Assembly (NCBI RefSeq): GCF_003534205.1
Contig: NZ_CP011102.1
Span: 1,314,036 to 1,378,035 of the forward strand
Direction of reading: 5' to 3'
Source: Listeria weihenstephanensis
GTDB lineage: Bacteria > Bacillota > Bacilli > Lactobacillales > Listeriaceae
Length of the DNA stretch: 64,000 nt
Position 1 is the first letter of the stretch, and the number at the start of each line of letters is the position of its first letter. The position numbers were made by a program, and so were the translations under genes. The notes beneath the pieces were generated by a model, which saw only the letters and a program-made list of their open reading frames with translations, was not told the DNA's origin and did not search any database. Of this stretch, positions 1-10,012 are shown in pieces.

Positions 1-728
1 TTAAGGACACGATAATGGCTATACTCGCGGAAAACAATCCAAGTGACGTAGAGAATCCAGACAACAAGGATGAATGCTGCGAATCGGTGCAAATATTGCA
101 CGTAGTCTTGTACGTTTGTTGGCATCACGAATGTACCATTTTCAAATGGCCAAGCGGGAACGGCAAGACTTGCTTTTTCGTGACGGACAAGCGCTCCTGT
201 ATAGACCGAAAGATAGGTATAGATTGTGAGTAAATAAATATTCACCTTAAGCTTGGTTCCAATGACCATATTACGAGCATCGAATTTGTTATCTACTTCA
301 AAAATAAGCAGGCAAAGTAAAACGATGGAAGCGTAACAGATGATGGAAATACCGAAATGAAGTGCCATGATGTACGGATTTTGTCCCCACATAACAGCTG
401 CTGCGCCCATGAATGCTTGTAGTACTAAAAACGAAACAGCAACGATAGCAAGTGGCTTTGTTTCGCGGCGATCTTTGATGTAAATCCATGCTAAAATAGC
501 TAGAACAATAACGAAAATAGAGCTAATTCCTGTTGTAAGTCGGTGCATAACCTCGATAATTTTTTCAGGTGTAATGTCTGTTAAGCGAACAAATTGTCCA
601 TTGCAGAGCGGCCATGTATTCCCGCAACCATCTGCTGAACCGGTCTTTGTTACTAACGCGCCACCGAACACAACGAATGTCATGCAAAGGATGGTTAGAA
701 CAGACCAAACTTTTAGAAATGTTTTCAT
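1..728 (-). CDS. ctaA: Haem A synthase CtaA (3' end cut by window edge)
   Basis: Membrane enzyme that oxidises the methyl group of haem O to the formyl group of haem A for aa3-type cytochrome oxidase. Translating the minus strand from the ATG at 728 gives 242 residues before the window ends; about 300 is usual, so the C-terminus is missing. Visible are the N-terminal membrane segment, the paired cysteines at residues 35 and 42 (GCGNTWPLC) typical of the Bacillus-type enzyme, the histidine in EVMHRLTTG near residue 62, and further histidines in MALHFGIS and YLHRFAAF, which are candidate haem ligands. A GAGGGGGAA ribosome site lies about 12 nt upstream. It is divergent from ctaB, as in other Bacillales. 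Identification is strong. Confidence 0.93.
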   Translation of the reverse strand, partial: MKTFLKVWSVLTILCMTFVVFGGALVTKTGSADGCGNTWPLCNGQFVRLTDITPEKIIEVMHRLTTGISSIFVIVLAILAWIYIKDRRETKPLAIVAVSFLVLQAFMGAAAVMWGQNPYIMALHFGISIICYASIVLLCLLIFEVDNKFDARNMVIGTKLKVNIYLLTIYTYLSVYTGALVRHEKASLAVPAWPFENGTFVMPTNVQDYVQYLHRFAAFILVVWILYVTWIVFREYSHYRVL

Positions 729-916
729 TTTTTTATAGTTTCCCCCTCAATAATATGTAATAATTCAAAACTGAGCATACATAAAAAAACTGCATAGCCA
801 TATACTTTTTATTTTAACTTGTTTGTAGATGTAAGTAAAGGGGCTGGCTTGTGAAATTAAAAAGGGATACAAAAGATTCAGATCCAGTTCTTCCGCCTCA
901 AATCAAGTTGAAATGG

Positions 917-946
917 TTGACAATAGGGGTAGTTATTTCCGATAAT
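917..946 (+). promoter_or_regulatory. Probable sigma-A promoter of ctaB
   Basis: TTGACA (917-922) and GATAAT (941-946) are separated by 18 nt in the 324-bp ctaA-ctaB divergent spacer. The start would lie about 100 nt upstream of ctaB. The rest of the spacer is AT-rich, and I see no gene in it. Confidence 0.6.
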
Positions 947-1052
947 AGTTAAGATGGAGTTCATAAGGAGATTGTGAACAAATTAGCAATGTCGGTATGA
1001 TTATCTATGTGAATAATGTGTAAAGCGCAACAAAAGTTAAGGGGGAGAACAA

Positions 1053-1961
1053 GTGAATCAAATGGAGAAGACAGTAAAGGTAGACGCTGTCGACAAGTTC
1101 ACTGTGAAAGATTTTACGGAACTCGTGAAAATTGGGATCGTTAATTCCAATACGATTACTGCTTTTACAGGAATGTGGTTGGCATTTCAATTAACAGGGG
1201 TTTCTTTTATGCAGAACCTCGATATTCTTATTTTCACAATTTTAGGGTCAGGAATGGTCGTTGCGGCATCAGGTGCTTTTAATAATGTGATCGATCGCGA
1301 TATTGATGGGATTATGGAACGTACGAAGAATCGTCCGACGATGACGGGCAAGATTTCTGGACGGAAAGCGCTTCTAATTGCTGCAGCACTGGGAATTGTT
1401 GGCGAAGCGTTACTATTTATGACAACTTGGCAAGCGGGCGTTATTGGCCTGATCGGTATTTTCTTATACGTTGTTGTTTACTCGATGTGGGCAAAACGCA
1501 AGCTCGTAAGTAATACGGTGATCGGAAGTTTTTCTGGAGCCGTGCCACCGCTAATTGGTTGGTTCGCGGTTGAACCGAGTTTCAGCGCTGTTCCGATTAT
1601 GCTATTTCTTGTCATGTTTTGTTGGCAACCGCCTCATTTCTATGCAATCGCAATCAAGCGTAGAGAAGAGTATGCAGCCGCAGGAATCCCGATGTTACCA
1701 GTTGTGAAAGGGATTGAACGCACAAAATGGAGCACACTTTTCTGGGTTGTTCTATTGACTATTTTGCCATTCTTCATGTGGGAACTTGGACTTGTGTATG
1801 TTATCCTTGCAACAGTTCTAAATGTCATTTGGTTGGCGCTTTGTCTATACGGATTTAAAATGGAGGACAGCATGAAATGGGCGCGCATTAGCTTTGTGTA
1901 CTCGATCAATTACATGACTATTTTATTCGTATCGATGGTCATCATTGGTGTGTTTTTATAA
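1053..1961 (+). CDS. ctaB: Protohaem IX farnesyltransferase (haem O synthase)
   Basis: UbiA-family prenyltransferase that adds a farnesyl group to protohaem to make haem O, the substrate of CtaA next door. The protein has 302 residues, a normal length for CtaB, with about nine hydrophobic segments. The prenyl-diphosphate/Mg-binding motif is seen as NNVIDRDIDGIMERT (around residues 76-91), with a second conserved region around the KRREEYAAAGIPMLPVVKG segment. The start is the GTG at 1053, placed 7 nt after AAGGGGGAG; an in-frame ATG at 1062 has poorer spacing. A terminator follows directly, so this is probably a single-gene transcript. Confidence 0.95.
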   Translation: MNQMEKTVKVDAVDKFTVKDFTELVKIGIVNSNTITAFTGMWLAFQLTGVSFMQNLDILIFTILGSGMVVAASGAFNNVIDRDIDGIMERTKNRPTMTGKISGRKALLIAAALGIVGEALLFMTTWQAGVIGLIGIFLYVVVYSMWAKRKLVSNTVIGSFSGAVPPLIGWFAVEPSFSAVPIMLFLVMFCWQPPHFYAIAIKRREEYAAAGIPMLPVVKGIERTKWSTLFWVVLLTILPFFMWELGLVYVILATVLNVIWLALCLYGFKMEDSMKWARISFVYSINYMTILFVSMVIIGVFL

Positions 1962-1968
1962 TAAAGAT

Positions 1969-1997
1969 AGCCTGACTTACGCGGTCGGGCTTTTTTT
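1969..1997 (+). terminator. Intrinsic terminator after ctaB
   Basis: 8-bp stem AGCCTGAC/GTCGGGCT with a 7-nt loop, followed by seven T. It begins 8 nt after the ctaB stop codon. Confidence 0.85.
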
Positions 1998-2085
1998 ATT
2001 GCGAAAAAAAGTAGAATTTCTTACTAGTAATTTTTCTGAAAAGCCGATACAATAGAGGGAGTAGCATGAAGGAGTGCAGAAATAT

Positions 2086-3138
2086 ATGCGATTTATTTTA
2101 CGAACAGTTTGTGTGGTAGTGGTATGTCTTTTTGTGGGCTACTACACCGATCTATTTTTTGAAACACCGACAGATGTTAATACAGTGGATGAGAAGAGTG
2201 TGCAACAAGGTAATGTAGATAAAAATAATACGACGGAAAGCAGTCCGAAAGCGGAGACGCAAACGAGTCTTGCTGCTTATTTAAATAAAGATGTGTCATT
2301 GCTTGTGAAGAATTATGGTGATCCGATTCGAATAGATGCTTCGCCATATAGCTACCAAAATTATATTTTTCATCAAAATGATGGTTTGTATATGCAAGTG
2401 GGTGTAACGAATAATAAGGTACAGACGATTTATGCTTTGGGGGATAAGTTACCGCTCAAGCCGTTTGAGATTGGAATGACGACAGAGAAGGTTTTCTTGA
2501 ATATGAAATTGCAGTCGGAGATCACGTTTAACTATGAGGATAATTACTATCGCTTCGAGTTATCGGAGGATGAGCTTAATATACGTCCGCTGATTAGTCT
2601 TGGGAACGGTGTCTACGCGCAGGTTAATTTTGATAAATTTGAGTCCAAAGTGATCAGCGTTCGGTATTTTAATAAACTTTCACTTATAAAAATGCATCCG
2701 TATGAGATGACGTATCAGGGCGATGTTTTTAAGGATACAGTAACGGATGAACAGTGGAAAAATATTGATAAGGCGTCTGATCAGCAAGTGTTTGATATCT
2801 CGAATATTTTCCGTGAACGATATGGGAAGAAGCAATTAGAGTGGAATGAGGCTGTGGCTGAGGTCGCTTATGGGCATAGTGTGGATATGTATGAGAATAA
2901 ATATTTTGATCATGATTCGCCGACATATGGTACGCTTGCGGATCGGATGAGTCGTGCGAATATTGATTATCAGAAGGCGGCGGAGAACATCGCATCTAAT
3001 TATTTGGATGGACCCGCGGCAGTAGAGGGCTGGCTGAATTCAGCAGGGCACCGCAAAAATCTATTTGACAACAGTTTCACAGATATGGGAGCTGGAACTT
3101 ATCGGAAATTCTACACGCAGAACTTCTTGCAAAAGTAA
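2086..3138 (+). CDS. Membrane-anchored CAP (SCP/PR1)-domain protein, YlbC-like
   Basis: A single N-terminal hydrophobic segment (about residues 3-20) is followed by a polar Ser/Thr/Glu linker, a central region resembling the CAP-associated N-terminal domain, and a C-terminal CAP domain. The CAP cavity residues are visible: His in AYGHS, Glu in AAENIAS and His in SAGHRKNL. CAP proteins are secreted or surface proteins; enzymatic activity is unproven in most bacterial members. The position between ctaB and ylbF matches ylbC of B. subtilis. I prefer the ATG at 2086, which has AAGGAG 11 nt upstream; a GTG at 2074 would add four residues. Function is unknown. Confidence 0.85.
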   Translation: MRFILRTVCVVVVCLFVGYYTDLFFETPTDVNTVDEKSVQQGNVDKNNTTESSPKAETQTSLAAYLNKDVSLLVKNYGDPIRIDASPYSYQNYIFHQNDGLYMQVGVTNNKVQTIYALGDKLPLKPFEIGMTTEKVFLNMKLQSEITFNYEDNYYRFELSEDELNIRPLISLGNGVYAQVNFDKFESKVISVRYFNKLSLIKMHPYEMTYQGDVFKDTVTDEQWKNIDKASDQQVFDISNIFRERYGKKQLEWNEAVAEVAYGHSVDMYENKYFDHDSPTYGTLADRMSRANIDYQKAAENIASNYLDGPAAVEGWLNSAGHRKNLFDNSFTDMGAGTYRKFYTQNFLQK

Positions 3139-3157
3139 AGCGTTTTTTGGATAATCA

Positions 3158-3166
3158 TGTTATAAT
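3158..3166 (+). promoter_or_regulatory. Extended -10 promoter upstream of ylbF
   Basis: TGTTATAAT forms a good extended -10 element 42 nt before the ylbF ATG. No convincing -35 hexamer is present 16-18 nt upstream. Confidence 0.45.
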
Positions 3167-3207
3167 GGAGAAGGTTATTTGATATACGATGGAAAGAAGG
3201 TGGCAAC

Positions 3208-3657
3208 ATGCTTGCTACAATGGAAAATCTGGCATTACTTGATGTTTCGGATGATCTTGCATCGATGATTTTGGAGTCAGAAGAGGCAGATCGATATCGC
3301 GAATGCCTGCATAAAATGACCACAAGTTTACCAACACAACAGCGTATTAAACGCTTGGCAAAGATAAAAGAGCAGTATGATGAAGTGCAACGTTTTGGTC
3401 GCTATCATCCAGATTATAAGGAAGTGAATCGCCTATCCCGCCAGTATAAACGTGAGGTCGATATGGATGAACATGTCGCAGCGTTTCGGCAAGCGGAAAT
3501 GGATTTACAAAGCTTATTGGATGAAATTAGCATGATCTTGGCAGGTGCTGTCTCGGAAAATATTAAAGTCCCGACTGGGAATCCGTTTTTTGAAACAAAA
3601 TCTTCTTGTTCAACAGGAGGATGTGGAACGGGTGGCGGTTGTGGCTGTTCAGCTTAA
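3208..3657 (+). CDS. ylbF: YlbF-family regulator (Y-complex subunit)
   Basis: 149-residue helical protein of the YlbF/YmcA family. In B. subtilis YlbF (RicF) joins YmcA and YaaT in a complex that binds Fe-S clusters and promotes RNase Y-dependent mRNA maturation. Conserved features are the long polar helices (ADRYRECLHKM, EVNRLSRQYKREVDMDEHV) and a Cys/Gly-rich C-terminal tail from residue 132 on (CSTGGCGTGGGCGCSA) with four cysteines, consistent with metal or cluster binding. The start at 3208 follows an AGAAGGTGG ribosome site. ylbG follows 15 nt downstream, so the two are likely co-transcribed. Confidence 0.9.
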   Translation: MLATMENLALLDVSDDLASMILESEEADRYRECLHKMTTSLPTQQRIKRLAKIKEQYDEVQRFGRYHPDYKEVNRLSRQYKREVDMDEHVAAFRQAEMDLQSLLDEISMILAGAVSENIKVPTGNPFFETKSSCSTGGCGTGGGCGCSA

Positions 3658-3672
3658 AGAGGGGGAAAGAAC

Positions 3673-3954
3673 ATGGAGAATGAACGTCAATCCATTATTA
3701 TTTGGATGAATCATTTGAAGCAAGTACGTTCTTTAAAGCGTTTTGGAAATGTACATTACGTTTCTAGAAAACTGAAATATGCGGTTCTATATTGCGATAT
3801 GGCAGAGATTGAAGAAGTTGCCGCTAAATTATCGCGCTTCCATTACGTGAAACGGGTGGAATTGTCGTATCGGCCATTCTTAAACACCGAATACGAATCG
3901 AAGAAAGACATGAAGTTTCGTGACCGCATGGATGACGTACAAATTAGCATTTAA
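3673..3954 (+). CDS. ylbG: YlbG, DUF2129 family protein
   Basis: A 93-residue basic cytoplasmic protein with the usual family length and sequence style ([24 protein letters not shown]). The function is unknown. It lies between ylbF and the rsmD leader, as in B. subtilis and Listeria. A strong GAGGGGGAAAG ribosome site precedes the ATG. Confidence 0.88.
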   Translation: MENERQSIIIWMNHLKQVRSLKRFGNVHYVSRKLKYAVLYCDMAEIEEVAAKLSRFHYVKRVELSYRPFLNTEYESKKDMKFRDRMDDVQISI

Positions 3955-4040
3955 TAATAGGCGGCTGGTTTGGATAGATAATAAGGAGTTGAATGGAAGC
4001 CGGGTTTAACATTTGAAGTAGGCTGTGATTTTGACTTTAC

Positions 4041-4157
4041 GCGAATCGAGCGAAAGCGTTTGTATTCCAAGAATTTGGTGGAAGCCGGAAGCGGAGTGTA
4101 CGACTGTACATGAGAACCGGAAGTCTGCTAAATTCTTGGAATGCGAGCGCTTGTCGC
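4041..4157 (+). ncRNA. ylbH-leader-type structured element upstream of rsmD
   Basis: The 264-nt gap between ylbG and rsmD holds a nested structure. The outer arms GCGAAAGCG (4050-4058) and CGCTTGTCGC (4148-4157) pair with one bulged base. Perfect 13-bp arms lie at 4064-4076 and 4130-4142. A central hairpin TGTAC/GTACA (4097-4101/4106-4110) sits in a conserved core reading AGCGGAGTGTACGACTGTAC. The position just upstream of rsmD (ylbH) matches the ylbH-leader motif known from Bacillales. Whether that motif acts as a cis-regulatory RNA is doubtful. The same core recurs at 42958-43081, so it may be a mobile or repeated element. Confidence 0.65.
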
Positions 4158-4218
4158 CGATTTATTTTATTTAACTACCAAACTTCTGTCGCTTTCTATT
4201 TTTGGAGGTACATAATAG

Positions 4219-6330
<2,112 letters not shown>

Positions 6331-6339
6331 TGTAAAAAA

Positions 6340-6369
6340 AACCTTAATCCGACGCGATTAAGGTTTTTT
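6340..6369. terminator. Bidirectional terminator between ylbL and tmcAL
   Basis: Perfect 10-bp stem AACCTTAATC/GATTAAGGTT with a 6-nt loop, flanked by A-tracts and T-tracts on opposite sides, so it can serve both converging genes. The tmcAL stop codon lies inside the stem. Confidence 0.85.
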
Positions 6370-7545
6370 CCTATATGGCGTTGTGTGAAAATCGCGTAAA
6401 ACTTGATCGCCTAAACTTGGGGCTAAAGAATATAATTTGCCTGCACGAATATCGTTTTGAATCAGATGGGGATTGGCTTTTGAAGCAGTACTCACGATCG
6501 GTAGGCTGATTTCTTTTTTGATTTGGCTGAGGTATTGTTGGCCGTTTGCTGACATACCTAAAAGCCGAATGTAATTTTGCGATGCTGTGTCGTGTGCTCT
6601 TTGTTGGAAAAGTATTTGTAAAGCTGTTCGCTTGATACGTGAGGTGCTGTAGCGTTTGGTTGTTGTTTTTGCTAAGAAATCATCGAAGGTCGCTGCGTGA
6701 ATGGCTGCTTGTTGTAACCTGTTCTCAATGCCCTCAGAAACGCCTCGTATCGTTGCTAACTGGTCAGTTGGTGCTGAAATAAGCTGATATCGGAGTAGAG
6801 GCCAAAAGTCGTTCCAAGTGACAAATGAATGGGTTTCTCGATATTTTTGCAGGATGACCAATGTAGTATCCGGTAAGTATTGCTGAGCTGTTTTCCAATC
6901 GTTTGCGAGTAAGATATGGCGGATTGCTGTAGCGCTCGCGATGGAATGGTGCGCTGGACTTTGATCGTGGTAGCCTGCGCTTTTTCGGGACATCGTTGCT
7001 ATATTGATATTTTTCCCTTGTTCGGCGATGGCAAGCGCATAATGGAAACCCAAGATATTATTAGGCTGTGCTAAATCAAGCGTCAGATCGGGCGCTAGTT
7101 CACGAATTGCGCTATTCCAAGCAGTAGCGTAACTATTCGCTTTATCGTCCAAAAAACGTCGTATAGAGGCTTTAAAAGAGACGCTCTCTTCGGTCACTAG
7201 CTTTGCAATCGAGCTGAACACTTTTGCATCGCCATTTTCGCTTCCAAAAAAAATCGATGAGACCCCAAGCGAACCTAGAATTTCAATGGCGCCATGTGCG
7301 AAAATAGCGGCTTGTTGTGTTGCATAGTCAAAGGGAAGTTCGACGACAAGATCGACACCAGCATCCACAGCCATCTGTGCGCGTTCCCATTTTGGAAGTA
7401 GAGCAGGCTCGCCACGTTGGAGGAAAGATCCGCTCATGACAGCGATAACAACATCTTCGTCTGTTTGCTTCCTGGCCTCTTGTAAATGCAATAAGTGGCC
7501 ATTATGAAAAGGGTTATATTCCACGATAATGCCTGTTGCTTTCAT
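6358..7545 (-). CDS. tmcAL: tRNA(Met) cytidine acetate ligase TmcAL
   Basis: Homologue of B. subtilis YlbM/TmcAL, which uses acetate and ATP to make N4-acetylcytidine at the wobble base of elongator tRNA-Met. The N-terminal nucleotidyltransferase motif is complete (GIIVEYNPFHNGHLLHL, HxGH). The protein has 395 residues if started at the ATG at 7545, the canonical MKATGIIVEYNPF start with GGAG 9 nt upstream; an in-frame ATG at 7560 adds five residues but overlaps that ribosome site. It is convergent with ylbL and divergent from yceD. Confidence 0.92.
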   Translation of the reverse strand: MKATGIIVEYNPFHNGHLLHLQEARKQTDEDVVIAVMSGSFLQRGEPALLPKWERAQMAVDAGVDLVVELPFDYATQQAAIFAHGAIEILGSLGVSSIFFGSENGDAKVFSSIAKLVTEESVSFKASIRRFLDDKANSYATAWNSAIRELAPDLTLDLAQPNNILGFHYALAIAEQGKNINIATMSRKSAGYHDQSPAHHSIASATAIRHILLANDWKTAQQYLPDTTLVILQKYRETHSFVTWNDFWPLLRYQLISAPTDQLATIRGVSEGIENRLQQAAIHAATFDDFLAKTTTKRYSTSRIKRTALQILFQQRAHDTASQNYIRLLGMSANGQQYLSQIKKEISLPIVSTASKANPHLIQNDIRAGKLYSLAPSLGDQVLRDFHTTPYRKKP

Positions 7546-7661
7546 TTTTATCAACTCCATGTCACAATAGTAAGGTAGATTTTTTCGATCGCTATTTTTA
7601 GATTACCTCCAGAATACCATAAAATCGCGCATGATAACATGATTCGTTTTGGGAATAGGGA

Positions 7662-7690
7662 TTGACAAAAGGCTTAGAAAAGTCTATAAT
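7662..7690 (+). promoter_or_regulatory. Strong sigma-A promoter of yceD-rpmF
   Basis: TTGACA (7662-7667) and TATAAT (7685-7690) with a 17-nt spacer: a perfect consensus pair 30 nt before the yceD ATG. Confidence 0.88.
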
Positions 7691-7719
7691 ATTTTTTGTT
7701 GCGCTTGGAGTGATAAACA

Positions 7720-8247
7720 ATGAAATGGTCATTAATTCAACTACAGAAATACCGTGGTAAAAAAGTACCAATAGAGCAGGAAGTTGATGTTACAGAATAC
7801 TTGAAAGAGCATAACCATGATGTTCGTGATGCAAGCCCTGTGCGTGTGTCTGGTGATATTACGGTGCGCCAAGATTCCGTTTTGATCGAACTTGTTTTAG
7901 ATGGGACGATTATATTGCCATGTGCCAGAACATTTGAAGATGTTATTTATCCGTATCATATCGAATCTGTGGAAACGTATGTGGACAAAGAGGAGAAAGT
8001 GCTGGATGAGATGCATCACCTGATGGATGGCGATAAAATTGACGTGTTACCAGTGATTGAAGAGTTACTTTTGTTAGAAATTCCAATGCAAGTTTACAGT
8101 GATAATGTAGAAAATGCGTTGTCAGAAGGAAACGATTGGAACATTATAACGGAAGAAGAGCTGGAGCAACAAGCAAAGCAAGAAGAAACAAAAGTGGATC
8201 CTCGTCTTGCAGGATTAGCCGATTTCTTTGATAAAAAGAACGACTGA
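7720..8247 (+). CDS. yceD: YceD/DUF177 family protein
   Basis: 175 residues with the conserved Cys-containing core (GTIILPCARTFEDVIYPY, about residues 62-79) and an acidic C-terminal half. YceD is almost always encoded just ahead of rpmF and is linked to 23S rRNA/50S metabolism, though the biochemical role is not settled. The start has GGAG about 10 nt upstream. It shares the strong promoter with rpmF. Confidence 0.9.
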   Translation: MKWSLIQLQKYRGKKVPIEQEVDVTEYLKEHNHDVRDASPVRVSGDITVRQDSVLIELVLDGTIILPCARTFEDVIYPYHIESVETYVDKEEKVLDEMHHLMDGDKIDVLPVIEELLLLEIPMQVYSDNVENALSEGNDWNIITEEELEQQAKQEETKVDPRLAGLADFFDKKND

Positions 8248-8266
8248 TTTTACAAGCTGGAATATA

Positions 8267-8294
8267 TTTTAGGAAGAAGAAATTTTTCCTAAAA
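8267..8294 (+). promoter_or_regulatory. Palindromic hairpin in the yceD-rpmF spacer
   Basis: Perfect 9-bp arms TTTTAGGAA (8267-8275) and TTCCTAAAA (8286-8294) lie 50 nt before rpmF. There is no T-tract, so it is not a classical terminator. It could be a processing or attenuation site that adjusts the ratio of L32 to YceD. Confidence 0.4.
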
Positions 8295-8343
8295 GGATTG
8301 CGATGAGGGAGATATCCCGAAGTCGCGAAGGAGGTGTATGGAA

Positions 8344-8520
8344 ATGGCAGTACCTTTTAGAAGAACATCTAAAGCGAAAAAACGTAAGCGTCGTACGCAC
8401 TTCAAATTACAAGTGCCTGGTATGGTAGAATGCCCTAGTTGTGGAGAGTACAAACTTTCTCACCGTATTTGTCCAGAATGTGGTCAATATAACGGCAAAG
8501 AAGTAGTAGAAACCAACTAA
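8344..8520 (+). CDS. rpmF: 50S ribosomal protein L32
   Basis: 58-residue basic protein [17 protein letters not shown]... with two zinc-binding CxxC pairs (CPSC and CPEC). It is therefore the zinc-containing (C+) form of L32. The start at 8344 is set by AAGGAGGTG at 8328-8336; an upstream in-frame ATG at 8338 is too close to that site. Confidence 0.97.
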   Translation: MAVPFRRTSKAKKRKRRTHFKLQVPGMVECPSCGEYKLSHRICPECGQYNGKEVVETN

Positions 8521-8564
8521 TTTACGTGAACAAAAACAGGCGATACGTACGCTTGTCAAATAGA

Positions 8565-8600
8565 AAACCCAGAAGACGCCATGGATCTTCTGGGTTTTTT
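8565..8600 (+). terminator. Intrinsic terminator after rpmF
   Basis: 12-bp perfect stem AAACCCAGAAGA/TCTTCTGGGTTT with a 9-nt loop and T-tract. Confidence 0.92.
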
Positions 8601-8741
8601 ATTTAGGCTCACAGGAAAAGACTGCGAGCAGGTAATCTTTTTGTCACGCGCTATACATAGAAAAAGGACCCTACTTCAAAAATGCAAAACTCCGCAGATT
8701 TTGCTAAAATAAACACAAGCTATAAAAGAGGAGTGAGGGAC

Positions 8742-9632
8742 ATGGCGTATCAGGTTGGCATTATCGGAGCAGGGGCATTGGGCTTATTGTACGCAGGTTT
8801 GCTACAGGAAAATGTAACGCTTTTTACTCGAACGAAAGAGCAAGCGAATCTTATTGCAGAGCATGACGGCATAACTGTGATAACTGGGCATGATCAGAGC
8901 CGCGTTGATGTTCGCGCGATACCGATAGATGATGCTGATTTCACAACGACAGATTTTCTTATCATAACGGTGAAATCATATCAACTAGAAAATATAATGG
9001 AAACACTGATGAAGATTCCTCCCAATATACCACTTTTATTTCTACAAAACGGCATGGGACATCTAACGCAACTTTCTGATCTGCCACAAAAAACAATCTT
9101 GCTTGGAACGTGTGAACATGGTGCTGGAAAAATCGATGCGACGACGGTGGTCTGGCGTGGTGCGGGTCAGACAAATTGGGCGATATTTCGAGGCGAGGCA
9201 AACACGATGTTACGAACGATTATGATGGTGAATCCTGAGTTCCCTTTTTTTGAGCAAGCGGATTTTAAAGAAATGGTTTATAATAAGTTATTGGCAAATG
9301 CGGTGATTAATCCGTTGACGGCTGTTCTTGGTGTGCCGAATGGTGCCTTATTACATAATGAATATTGGTATACGTTGCTTGTGAGTTTGACGAGGGAAGT
9401 GGCAGATGTACTGCATCGTGAGGACGCGTTAGAGGCTGTCGTTGCGATATGTAAGGCGACGTCGGCTAATTATTCTTCGATGGCTACAGATGTACGTGAG
9501 AAGCGGAAAACGGAGATTGCGAGCATTTCGGGGGCTGTTGTTGCACTTGCCGAGGAGCAAGGCAAAGTCGCCCCGATTTCAGAAACATTATACGGCCTAG
9601 TGAAAGGGCTAGAAGGAGAATACTTACAGTGA
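8742..9632 (+). CDS. panE: 2-dehydropantoate 2-reductase
   Basis: NADPH-dependent reduction of ketopantoate to pantoate for pantothenate/CoA synthesis. The 296-residue protein has the N-terminal Rossmann motif GIIGAGALGLLYAG, the VKSYQL segment that carries a conserved lysine, and a C-terminal helical domain (YNKLLANAVINPLTAVLGVPNG). The ATG at 8742 is chosen because AGAGGAG ends 8 nt upstream; an ATG further upstream at 8682 lacks a site. It corresponds to ylbQ of B. subtilis. The next gene starts within its stop codon. Confidence 0.92.
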   Translation: MAYQVGIIGAGALGLLYAGLLQENVTLFTRTKEQANLIAEHDGITVITGHDQSRVDVRAIPIDDADFTTTDFLIITVKSYQLENIMETLMKIPPNIPLLFLQNGMGHLTQLSDLPQKTILLGTCEHGAGKIDATTVVWRGAGQTNWAIFRGEANTMLRTIMMVNPEFPFFEQADFKEMVYNKLLANAVINPLTAVLGVPNGALLHNEYWYTLLVSLTREVADVLHREDALEAVVAICKATSANYSSMATDVREKRKTEIASISGAVVALAEEQGKVAPISETLYGLVKGLEGEYLQ

Positions 9633-10012
9633 GTTGGTTAACGAATATAACGGCGCTTGTTATCATCGCCCCAGTACTTATTTTTACAGTGACTTTTATG
9701 GTGACGCAGCAAATGACAAAAAGAACACCAAAAGCGGTGAAGCGAAGCGCAGATGTGACGACGTTTTTCCTGATCTTAGCGGATCACTTTTTCATGATTG
9801 TGCTATTTGATCAGTCGTTTTTGTTGTATATTCTGTTGTTGTTATTCTTGATTGGCATTCTATTTGTCGCGCTATTCGCCAAGTCACAAGGGATTATTAA
9901 TTTTCGTAAAGTGATTCGCGGTTATTGGCGAATTTGCTTCTTTGCTTTTGCGATCTTATATTTATTGTTATTCGTGATCGGTATTGTAAAAAGTATTATA
10001 TTAGTTTTTTAG
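9629..10012 (+). CDS. yllA: DUF3397 membrane protein (YllA-like)
   Basis: 127 residues with about four transmembrane segments and a basic loop (TKRTPKAVKRSADV). It matches by size and position the DUF3397 protein YllA found between panE/ylbQ and mraZ in Bacillales. The function is unknown. The GTG start overlaps the panE stop (GTGA), so translation is coupled. Confidence 0.8.
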   Translation: MSWLTNITALVIIAPVLIFTVTFMVTQQMTKRTPKAVKRSADVTTFFLILADHFFMIVLFDQSFLLYILLLLFLIGILFVALFAKSQGIINFRKVIRGYWRICFFAFAILYLLLFVIGIVKSIILVF

